Below are positions 29,211-37,465 of a stretch of 64,000 bases of DNA, piece by piece. Numbering within the stretch: the stretch's first letter is position 1; each line of letters begins with the position of its first letter. Source of the stretch: Eutreptiella sp. 'Long Island Sound 2002' (Eukaryota > Euglenozoa > Euglenophyceae > Eutreptiales > Eutreptiaceae); NCBI GenBank assembly GCA_964036045.1, contig OZ038400.1, positions 14,815,079 to 14,879,078 on the forward strand, given 5' to 3'. A model generated the notes under the pieces. The model worked only from the letters and a program-made list of their open reading frames with translations, was not told the origin of the DNA and ran no database searches. The translations under genes and the position numbers were made by a program.

Positions 29211-31109
29211 CTACTTCTTGGGCACGATGAAGGCTGGGCTGGCCCACTCACTGTCGGAGGGTTCGATCCATCCCCGCTCAATGAACTCGGCCAACAACTT
29301 CTTCATGGCCTCGGCCCGATCGCTCTGAAGCTGGTACTCCCGATGACGATAGATCTTGGGGTTCGGCTTCAGCTTGATCTTCGCTGTGCCAAACCTCCCA
29401 CGATCTGGAGGGTTCTTGTTGGCGACGCCACTGAATAGCCGCGGATAGGCCTTGATCAACCTCTCCTTCAGCTCGGCGACCTTCGGGTTCTCCTGGGCCT
29501 CTTCAGCCGCTTGCTTCGGTATCGACACAACCGACCGCACTGTGGTATAGGCCTCTTCCGGGTCCGAATCTGACTTCTCCTCGTCCGACATGCCGTCTTC
29601 ATCGTGGTGGGGTGCACTTCCCACCGATAATCTTCGGAAATTTGCGGCCTCGGGCTGGTGACTGTCGCTATCGGCTCCCATTCTTGGAAAATCCCATGTT
29701 GGTGGGTCCGACCCAACCGGACCATCGTATTGGTCCGCGATGTGATCCATGACCCTCGGCACGAACTCGTCCTTCTCGTACTTGCCGGTGACCAACATCT
29801 TGTCATCCCACCAATGCGGAGATGTGACCATGGCCCGCCTCTTCTTGGCTGCCACACGGTCGTGCATCCCCATTCGCATGTAGTTGACGACGTCGTCGAT
29901 CTCGGAGTGGGACAGGATGTCAATGCCATCCACTGGCTGATCCGTCCCCTCCTTGGGCTCAAACATGACCTTCATGGGCACCGCCTCCACCCTACGGATG
30001 AGTGCTTCATCACCCGTGGGCTGGGCTTGCGCCCCATCCACCAGGAAAGCCTTGGTACCCCACGCTTGACCCGGGGAGGGCATTGATACACCCTTGGCGT
30101 CGATGAACAGCTCCTCCTCTGGCCCGAATGACATCTCGTTCAGGGTGATGGAGTCCAGCGTCGACTTGAGACCCTCCAGCGGACACGGGGTGGATCCTAT
30201 GCCGGACATGACCAGGATCCCCTTCGCCCTATCCGCGATGATCTTCTCCACCGTACGTCTGGTATTGTCCAGGGAGCCATGCCAATACATGGGTCCCCAC
30301 TCCTTCAAAGCCCAATGCCTGTGCCAGGCTGAGTCTCCTCGATGCCAATGCCTCCTACACTTCCGCAGAAGTGGGGCATCCCGGGAAGCGAAGACGTCCG
30401 TCTCGGGCGCTTCGGCTCCCAGCGTCTGGATCATCCTGTCGTACACCTGCGGCGCCATTCCATACTCCGTGAGCTGAACTCCGCGGTCTCCTCTGGACTT
30501 GGCACCCACAGCTTGCACCGCTCGGACGATCCGATCCTCTTCCTCAGCATTCCATTGGGATGATCCGCATGCATAGTCCGTGGACAGCCATGTGAGGCAT
30601 TCATCATCCTCCCGGATCAGCGTTGCACGATGGGGAAGGGCTCCAATGGCGTTTGCCACCATGAAGTCATACCCCATGATCATATCCCAATCGGTAATGT
30701 CGGCCACGTAGAAGTTCCCGGATAGAGTGCTTCTCATCACCTGATCAGGGCGGTTCAAGCGCTCATGCTCCCAGAATTCAATACTGATAGTGGCCTCATG
30801 GGTGCCACCACCCATAATCTCTCCGTTGGCGACCTTCAGGCGGACCGGTCTCCGGCTGGGCTGCAGGAATTCCTCCTTGAACAACCCTCTCCGGACCAGG
30901 CTCACCTGGGCACCCGTATCCACTAACACATCCACCACCTTCTCCTCACGTCCGCACCGTACTCGCACTTTCAAGTGCAACTGCCGCTCGTCGCCATGAG
31001 GTGTATGGACGACTCTCACGGCATGCAACTCTAGCACGTCCGGGTGCATCAGGACTTCAAGGGTATGGTCACGGATGGTGTAGATCTTGGGTTGGTCCTG
31101 CCCGTCCAC
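29211..31109 (-). CDS. pol: Pol of element A, part 1: protease, Dam-like region, RT start
   Basis: The retropepsin motif VLVDTGAQVSLV is canonical. A Dam-like region follows (about 30480-30080), recognisable by TDVFASRDAP and a hydrophobic strand ending GILVMSG. Its catalytic tetrapeptide is not preserved (YWHGSLDN). A spacer and the first RT motif (SEWASPAFIVPKK) come next, and the frame stops at TAG (29211-29213) inside the RT, where relatives have Glu in PKKEKGKW. The frame extends upstream of 31109 to a TAG at 31134-31136 and then to the gag TAG at 31323. Confidence 0.88.
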   Translation of the reverse strand: MDGQDQPKIYTIRDHTLEVLMHPDVLELHAVRVVHTPHGDERQLHLKVRVRCGREEKVVDVLVDTGAQVSLVRRGLFKEEFLQPSRRPVRLKVANGEIMGGGTHEATISIEFWEHERLNRPDQVMRSTLSGNFYVADITDWDMIMGYDFMVANAIGALPHRATLIREDDECLTWLSTDYACGSSQWNAEEEDRIVRAVQAVGAKSRGDRGVQLTEYGMAPQVYDRMIQTLGAEAPETDVFASRDAPLLRKCRRHWHRGDSAWHRHWALKEWGPMYWHGSLDNTRRTVEKIIADRAKGILVMSGIGSTPCPLEGLKSTLDSITLNEMSFGPEEELFIDAKGVSMPSPGQAWGTKAFLVDGAQAQPTGDEALIRRVEAVPMKVMFEPKEGTDQPVDGIDILSHSEIDDVVNYMRMGMHDRVAAKKRRAMVTSPHWWDDKMLVTGKYEKDEFVPRVMDHIADQYDGPVGSDPPTWDFPRMGADSDSHQPEAANFRRLSVGSAPHHDEDGMSDEEKSDSDPEEAYTTVRSVVSIPKQAAEEAQENPKVAELKERLIKAYPRLFSGVANKNPPDRGRFGTAKIKLKPNPKIYRHREYQLQSDRAEAMKKLLAEFIERGWIEPSDSEWASPAFIVPKK

Positions 31110-31133
31110 GGGGCTCTCCGTGGTCGCTCCTTC

Positions 31134-31325
31134 CTACTTGCCATGTCCCGTACCCACATGTACTTCCCTTGGCAGGGCGCTCCAGGGGTTGGGAGTGGCG
31201 AAACTCAGTGGTTTTGGCTCTTCCGGAGCCTTCTTCGGCACCCGATGTGCCTTTGCTTTCTCTGGGATTCCACTGATTTTCGGAGGAGAGACCTCCGAGG
31301 TCCCACTCCCGTGGGGGCTCCTCTA
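31134..31325 (-). promoter_or_regulatory. Candidate gag-pol readthrough region (A), two UAG codons
   Basis: The gag TAG (31323-31325) is followed in the same frame by 62 open codons, a second TAG (31134-31136), and then pol. Directly after the first TAG the minus strand can pair GAGGAG (31323-31318) with CTCCTC (31288-31283). That encloses CCCAC/GTGGG (31315-31311/31306-31302) and an ACCT/AGGT hairpin (31301-31291), a three-way junction. The second TAG may be a later mutation. Confidence 0.45.
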
Positions 31326-34300
31326 GACTTGGCTTCCCGCAGCCCCTTCCGGCTGCGATCCGCCAGGACTTTGTCCACCACGTTGCTGGGCTTTGAGTTC
31401 CTCCAACGTCCTCAACATGTCCTCAGCAACCTCCTCGATCGACCTCACTCGTCGTTCTTGGCCAGGTCCACCACCATAGCCTCTTCCTCCGCCTTTTCCT
31501 TGGCCTTTGCCTTGGCCTTTTCCCCCGTCTCCGCCCTTCGCCTTCCAATCAGAAATCCGCTGCTCCTTGGGCTTCTTCTCGGGGTGAGCGGCGAAGTAGG
31601 CCTTCTTGTCCGCCTCATACACCTTGCACTGACGGTCGTCGTGTGCATGGTTGTTTCCCTTGCCATAACAGAACCAGCACCCGTCGTGCTGAGACCTGTA
31701 CTCCCGGAACGAGAGCGGTGGGTTCCCGATCCTCCTTGGCGCTCTGCTCTTATTGGGTCCCACCTGGCTCCATCTGGACCGATCCTGCCCATGATTCGTC
31801 ACGTTGTGCGCCACAAACACGAAGAAATGGGCCTCCTCGTGATCCTCCCGGGATCCGGTCCAGTGGTCTTGGCCACTTCCACTACCATCCTCCGCGGAGT
31901 TGGCCGTGTCCTCCTGGATCTCCCGATGATGGCGGTCTTCTCGGTGGCCTCGTTGTCCATGCACGTGGGCCTCGTTCTTCGCATTGACCTTCAACTCCAC
32001 CGTGATGTACTTCACGATCTCGTCAAGGCTCATGCGGGCGAAGATGACTTGCATCCTCAGCGGCTCCCCGCGCCTCCACTCCACGTTGTTGAGGCGCAGC
32101 AACCTTTGCCCCATGCAGTCTGCAAACACCTCCACATACACGGCGTTCTTCAGTCCCAACATCCGGTTGGGTTCGCCCAGGTTCCTCCTGAAGAACTCCA
32201 TGATACCCGCATGGGTATCCTCCGCCGCCATGATCCTCACCGCCACCCGCTTCTTGGCGCGCTTCTTCTCCTCGTCCTCCACTCGCCTCTTCCATTGGCC
32301 GGGGAGGACGTCCTTCAGCAAGTGGCGCATCTCACTGGCCTCGTTCCAGTGTTCCACCAGCTTGAGGCATCTGCGGTACTTCCGCAGATACCGGTTCCAC
32401 TCCCGGACCCGCAACTCACCACGGTCCAGCGGCAGCGGGATGGACCACAAGTCCTCCAGCTTCTGACTCGGAGCGTCCACCCGCTGCTCATCCTCCAGCC
32501 ACTGGAGGCAGGCCTGCTCCGTACGGATCAATCCTTCCCGGATCTGATCCCGCAGCTCCTCCTTCAGGTCCTGCGCCAGCCGGTGTGGGAATGTCCGGCA
32601 TACCCACTTGTCCCGCGGCGCTCCCCGCATCTCGCCGACGACCTCCTCGGCAAAATCCTCCCAATCCAGGATGAAGTCATCCAGGTTGGAGGGGTTGCCG
32701 TCGTAGTAGGGGATTTTGATTCCCCTGAGGTCGTCAATCCTGATGGCGTCTCCGACATCTCCAGCCACCACTCCACCGAGACGGATACCACCTGTGGCCG
32801 GGGGGTGTGAGTACACTCCCCGTACATCCCTCTCCTCCATGGAGTGCGGTCCAGTTGGGCCTGAACCCATGGGGTTTGGAATGCGGGAAGGATTTGCTCC
32901 ATCGGCCGTCCATATCCCCGTATTGGGGTCCTTCGCCCACAGGTTTCCGCCTGGATGACCTCGACCGTGTCCGTCGGCGCTTCCCATGGTTCGCCCCTGC
33001 ATGGTCTGGTTCTCGATCTTCTCTTCCGCATAAACTACCATATTCGTCGTGATCGGTACATCCTGGGCGGCATGGGACATCTGTACCGTCAGGCTCCTCG
33101 GGTCCGTGGTTACGTGCCCTTCCCGCATGGACCCAGCCGGTGCCGTGTGTTCCCCGAGCATTGTGAATTCGCTGAACATGGGAACAAACGGCAGCGCAAC
33201 CGGGTCAAAACGGGGGGGCGCGTATGGTGCCTCTGCAGGGCCACCCATGGGTTTCTCCATGGCGCTCCTGAGGGTCTCAACCCGCTCCACCAGCTCTACC
33301 GCGGCCGGCTTTGCCGGGAGCTCCGGACCCGAGGCGAGGGGCTGTAGCTCCTCCAGCCTTTTCAGGGGTCCCGACATGTCCTCCACCAGGTGGAGGAGGC
33401 TGTCCACCACTCGCTGCTGCTTCTCCAGGGCCAGCTCCAGATTCTCCCGGTACCGGTCCCGTTCCGCTCGCAGCTCCTCCATGTCTTTCTCCGCGGCCGA
33501 CTGGTCATCCAGGATCCCCGCGACGTCCTCCTCTAGACCGTCCTTGGCGTTGTCCAGGCGGTCAAGGCGATGCACGATGGCGTCCATCCCCATCTTCGGG
33601 TACTTGCCCATGAGGAAGGACACGTGCTCGCAGTGGCACGCAGCGTGCTTTCCGCCGGATTCAGCACATCCCGCGGTTCCCGGCACCTCAGACTCTTCGC
33701 CCATGGGCGTATCGCCTATGGCGTCCGTCTCTGGTCCCGTGTGCCGGGGCACAGGTGCCGTCCGGGCCCTGGCTGGCCTCTCCAAGCCCTCGGCGTCGTG
33801 CTTCAGGGCGGGCTCGGGGGCGGTATGCGCCCTTGCGATCGGCGCGGACATCTCCGACTCCAAAGGTGGCTCGTAGGCTGTCCGATAGCCCTCGGAGTGC
33901 CCCTCGGATTCCCACAGCCTGACCGGGCTGGGGTCCGTGTCCATAGCCCCGGCGTCCCTTGCCGCGGACTTGGGTGACCCGCGCTCGAGATAGCGCCGGG
34001 CCCGTCCTCCACTGCTACCTGAATGGCAGGCCTCATCAGAGTCCTCCGCGGCGGAGCGGAGGTTGCATGCCTTTCGGCAGCGACACTCACACATGGAGAC
34101 CAGGTCCTCCATATCACGTCCTCCTCTTCCCGAATGTCGTACTTCTCTTCGGGCTTCAACTTCCGGAGTTCGCCATGCTCTGGAACGTCTCGGTTCTTCT
34201 ATGGCTCCAATCTCCGGCGTGGTCTCCACCGAGTCCACAATACGCACCCGGGGCGTACTTGGGCAGGGCTCATAAGGGCCCAAGTCCCTGGGTCGGCGGT

Positions 34301-34418
34301 AGGTAGGGGCAGCAGGTACGCCTCTGCTACCATAAAGAAGGTCCCTACCAGGACCGGCCCCCGCTGTGCCCCTTCCGCCTGTAACCCCTGCCGATTTGCT
34401 CCTGATCAACGATTGCAT
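31323..34418 (-). CDS. gag: Gag of element A
   Basis: A 1031-codon ORF. Near its N-terminus it reads LLYGSRGVP, where YGSRG is encoded over an intact initiator-tRNA primer-site sequence (34320-34332). Coiled-coil-rich residues about 290-360 (EEDVAGILDDQSAAEKDMEE) precede a capsid-like helical region (about residues 590-800). A zinc knuckle follows, CWFCYGKGNNHAHDDRQC, then a Gly-Lys-Gln-rich basic tail. The stop is TAG, in frame with pol. Confidence 0.88.
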   Translation of the reverse strand: MQSLIRSKSAGVTGGRGTAGAGPGRDLLYGSRGVPAAPTYRRPRDLGPYEPCPSTPRVRIVDSVETTPEIGAIEEPRRSRAWRTPEVEARREVRHSGRGGRDMEDLVSMCECRCRKACNLRSAAEDSDEACHSGSSGGRARRYLERGSPKSAARDAGAMDTDPSPVRLWESEGHSEGYRTAYEPPLESEMSAPIARAHTAPEPALKHDAEGLERPARARTAPVPRHTGPETDAIGDTPMGEESEVPGTAGCAESGGKHAACHCEHVSFLMGKYPKMGMDAIVHRLDRLDNAKDGLEEDVAGILDDQSAAEKDMEELRAERDRYRENLELALEKQQRVVDSLLHLVEDMSGPLKRLEELQPLASGPELPAKPAAVELVERVETLRSAMEKPMGGPAEAPYAPPRFDPVALPFVPMFSEFTMLGEHTAPAGSMREGHVTTDPRSLTVQMSHAAQDVPITTNMVVYAEEKIENQTMQGRTMGSADGHGRGHPGGNLWAKDPNTGIWTADGANPSRIPNPMGSGPTGPHSMEERDVRGVYSHPPATGGIRLGGVVAGDVGDAIRIDDLRGIKIPYYDGNPSNLDDFILDWEDFAEEVVGEMRGAPRDKWVCRTFPHRLAQDLKEELRDQIREGLIRTEQACLQWLEDEQRVDAPSQKLEDLWSIPLPLDRGELRVREWNRYLRKYRRCLKLVEHWNEASEMRHLLKDVLPGQWKRRVEDEEKKRAKKRVAVRIMAAEDTHAGIMEFFRRNLGEPNRMLGLKNAVYVEVFADCMGQRLLRLNNVEWRRGEPLRMQVIFARMSLDEIVKYITVELKVNAKNEAHVHGQRGHREDRHHREIQEDTANSAEDGSGSGQDHWTGSREDHEEAHFFVFVAHNVTNHGQDRSRWSQVGPNKSRAPRRIGNPPLSFREYRSQHDGCWFCYGKGNNHAHDDRQCKVYEADKKAYFAAHPEKKPKEQRISDWKAKGGDGGKGQGKGQGKGGGRGYGGGPGQERRVRSIEEVAEDMLRTLEELKAQQRGGQSPGGSQPEGAAGSQV
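34320..34332 (-). promoter_or_regulatory. Internal copy of initiator-tRNA primer site in element A
   Basis: Minus strand TGGTAGCAGAGGC, identical to the primer sites of families B and C, lies 353 bases inside the internal region instead of next to the LTR. It is in the gag frame as Gly-Ser-Arg-Gly. It could be a former primer site left behind when the LTR end moved, or the element may still use it. Confidence 0.6.
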
Positions 34419-34685
34419 TTGTCAAAATCCAGGGTCCAAAATCCAAAAATATAGAAAATAAAATACAATCCTCCTTCAACCCTGAACGGCAACCAGATCC
34501 CACAAATCTAGCAATAATCCAATCCACACTCCAATCCAAATGGCGGGCTTTCGTTCAGCACATCGATGGTCTCACGATGGCGGGCATGTACAAGAATTGC
34601 ACCAAGGAAGAAAGCCCTGAAATTGGCATATGAACACAAATAAAGCAAAGTTGGGGAAAGATGGAAACGTACACATTCAAAGCCA

Positions 34686-36692
34686 TAGACCCCTCATTCT
34701 CTGGACTCAAGACCTTCCCTTGACTCACCCACATATTGCCCTGAACCAGGTCAAATGAGATGGCTGAATGCCATGTGTCACAAGTCACTACACAAACACC
34801 AAAAATGTGTTCACTCCCAAGCCTCTAAATCCTAGCCCACTAGGGGAGGTGGCGTGTCATGGCCTAGAGTGCTACTCAGGACCATGCCCTATCCTGACAT
34901 AACCTTGGTTGGACTTGGAGTGGAATGGGCTTGGAGAACTGCCCCATGATGATGACCTCACAACATGGCAAAATCAGGCAAATCACACCATTATGCCCAA
35001 AAGTCAATTATATACTCAAAAAAGCATACGGCAAATATCCAAATGCTCCACGCACGTGTCAAACCGGAAAGTAATTTACAAGGGTGATATAGACCAAAGG
35101 TCCATGCCCAAGAATATTCCATCGCTGGCTCCGAAACCCCTCCGGTTATGTACATGACATGCATCACAAGTCGACTCATGGATTTGAGACCTAATTTTGT
35201 GAGGCCTCGTGTGCCAAGCCAAGGTGACCACGTGATCCGGCATATGGTGAGGTACAACACCGAAGCATATGCCAACATATAAGCAACATACCATAGTTCA
35301 CGGATCTCTAGGCACTTTACTGTTAGCCAACCGGTTGAGCACATAAAACACAAAAATGAGCATAAATTGAGGTCAAAAACATGAAAATATGTCCAAATAC
35401 AAAGTTGTCATGATAGTATATCTCTATGCTCACCCATGATATCCGCTCATGGTTCAATACACAAATGATTGGAACCATTTGCGAACAATTCCCCCACTTG
35501 GACCCCAATCGGGCGCATGGAGATACCTCCGCCACCCATATCTACATGCCCCATGAAAATGGGAGTGCACTCATGGATCTCTTTACCAAACATACCATGA
35601 GCAATACATACGCGGTAGACTTAGTCTAGCGCTTTGAATTCCACAATTGGGACATGGGCAAAACCCTTGTCACGTATGGCTCCCCATCTCTTCGGCCACA
35701 CGAAGATATATAACATGGGCGTGAGCATATCAAGACATATACCATGCATATAAAACATACCCTCAAAAGTGGCTCCCACCATGATATGCCATGTCCCTCC
35801 ATGGACATAACTTCACGTTAAAAATGCGTAGGAACCCAAGGAAAGTATCTATGCAACCCCAACACTCATGCGGTACACTCGAAAGTCGCAATAAAATATT
35901 CAGTTGCACGGTCCAAGAGTTATATATCACTTTCTACCCTCTTGACCCTTATCCCTTGCTACACCAGGCATGTGTACACACCAAAGGCGTTTGATGCTTC
36001 CTAAATTAAGTTGAGAGTATGGCGCTTGCAACCCAACCTTACTTACTCTCTTTCCTCACACTCGCGCGTAGATATGGCCCTTCAAAGTGGTCCCACGATT
36101 CACTTTTGTTCCCCTTATATCTCCAAGTCAAATGGGTGGCAAGTATAAGGGAAACCTGATTCGGGCATAGGGAAAAGAGTATGACCACTCGAAGAAGACC
36201 AAATCAAGTGCGGCGATGTCGAAGTCGAAAATCCGATTTCGACATCGCTAAAAAATCAGATTAAAATTTCGAGTGCTTATTTAGAAAATTGCGGAAGCAA
36301 CGAACCCTTTACTGATGAAATCTGACCCTTCATCGGGGTTTCCGCCAAAATATCTGGAAATAACAGTTAACCAATCGGTTAACGCAAAATCGCGAGCCAA
36401 CTGACAGTCGCCGATACATTGACCATCAGAACGAAAGGCTGAAAAATTACGGAAACATTATGACAATAAAACCCTGTTGATTCCTGATATTCCGATGTAT
36501 AAATCTCAACTGGCGGCGCCTCGGTTCTGAATATGGCCGCTCATAGCCGGAATGGCCAAACCTATCACACTATCACATCGGGTTAGATCAGGTGGATGGG
36601 AGAGTATGATATCAGCCAATGGCGGCTTGCCGGCCCATAGATACACACCCCAAGTGACCCAAAGATGGCCACGGGGGTCCGAACCGGCTTCA
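34686..36692 (-). repeat. 5' LTR of element A, intact (2007 bp)
   Basis: The uninterrupted copy of the LTR, on the minus strand from TGAAGCC at 36692 to GGGGTCTA at 34686. The next minus-strand bases are TGGCTTTGAATG, a TGG-initiated sequence in the position expected for a primer-binding site but not matching initiator tRNA. The latter's 13-mer appears 353 bases further in, at 34320-34332. Confidence 0.92.
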
Positions 36693-36762
36693 GGCAATGA
36701 CGAGAGAGAGCAGACACTGAACCAGTTGTTGACTGAGATGGATGGCTTCGAAGGCAACACTG
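36693..36762 (+). pseudogene. ftsH: FtsH protease exon, right half
   Basis: Directly after the [16 protein letters not shown] followed by [11 protein letters not shown] continues the FtsH AAA+ domain exactly where the left half at 10861-10972 stops. The exon ends at a donor, ACTG|GTGTGG (36762/36763); the expected next residues (VIVVAATNR) are not encoded after it. Removing the element and one GGCA leaves the two halves out of phase, so the sequence at the joint has also changed or the copy was already defective. Confidence 0.85.
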
Positions 36763-37465
36763 GTGTGGAGACGATGAGGGCAGGGTGGTCGAGGGTGGAT
36801 TGTTTCGGGGTTTGGGTGGTGAATTTTGTCTCCCCAATAAAGTCACAGACGTCACATGTCATGTGACTTCGGACCCCGGTAAAGTGCCATTTGTCGGATG
36901 ATGCGAGTCCATGGCTCGCTAGCCCGCTATCAGCCTCCCCGACGCTCTATGCATCTTCCTCAGCGTCCATGTGCAACCCTCAACAACAGGCCTGCGCTTG
37001 AGGGGGGTGCCCCCCCCCCCCTCTCGATGGGACGGACATGCGGTCCACGCACCATGCCATGGGGGGGGGGGGGCGGAAACAAGATGCGCTCGGCGCACAG
37101 AGGATGGAGCGTGGGAAAGGGCATGTCTCAGGTTGTTATGTGCCGCCATCGGGAAAATGACCACGGCCCAATAGCCACCACTGGAGAGGGTTACCCCACC
37201 GCCGCTATGGGTGTGTGTGCTGGACGCACGTGGAGAATGCCGAGGGCCACTGCCCTCCTCTGTGTGGACCTGACACAGTGCTTTGACTTGGAGAGGAAGG
37301 GGTTTCGTGGTGTAGAGATAGGCAAGACCAGAGAGGCCAACGGGCACGGGCAGTTTCAGACAGCAATCCACTCAGGCGTCAGGCCAACCCCCCTCCCCCC
37401 CCTTTCGGTGATGAAGGTCGGTTCGGCCCCAACCGCTTCTGTCCGCCCATCGCCCTCCGACCGTT
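36763..37465. other. FtsH intron remnant and junction to C-rich element
   Basis: After the FtsH donor there is about 130 bp of intron-like sequence with a perfect palindrome GTCACATG-T-CATGTGAC (36851-36867). C and G homopolymer runs (37010-37020, 37063-37074) follow, then progressively C-rich DNA. No FtsH exon is visible. The exact left end of the C-rich element was not found. Confidence 0.45.

Larger units (their letters stand above)
10973..36692 (-). mobile_element. Family A chromovirus (Ty3 type), containing nested element B
   Basis: Two copies of a 2007-bp sequence bracket minus-strand gag and pol. The right (5') LTR is 34686-36692. The left (3') LTR is 10973-11937 plus 24821-25862, split by element B. 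Excluding B and one TCGG copy, the element is about 12.8 kb. Both LTR copies are exactly 2007 bp by my coordinates and differ at roughly 45-50 positions by eye (about 2%). LTR ends are TGAAGCC and GGGGTCTA on the minus strand. The pol frame carries two extra TAG codons and one frameshift, so this copy is probably defective. Confidence 0.92.

Noticed and set aside
34334-34685. Treating 34334-36692 (about 2360 bp) as the 5' LTR of element A
   Set aside because: The left LTR has no counterpart to the 352 bases next to the internal primer site. Both LTR copies agree exactly at 2007 bp, with a GGCA duplication at the outer ends.
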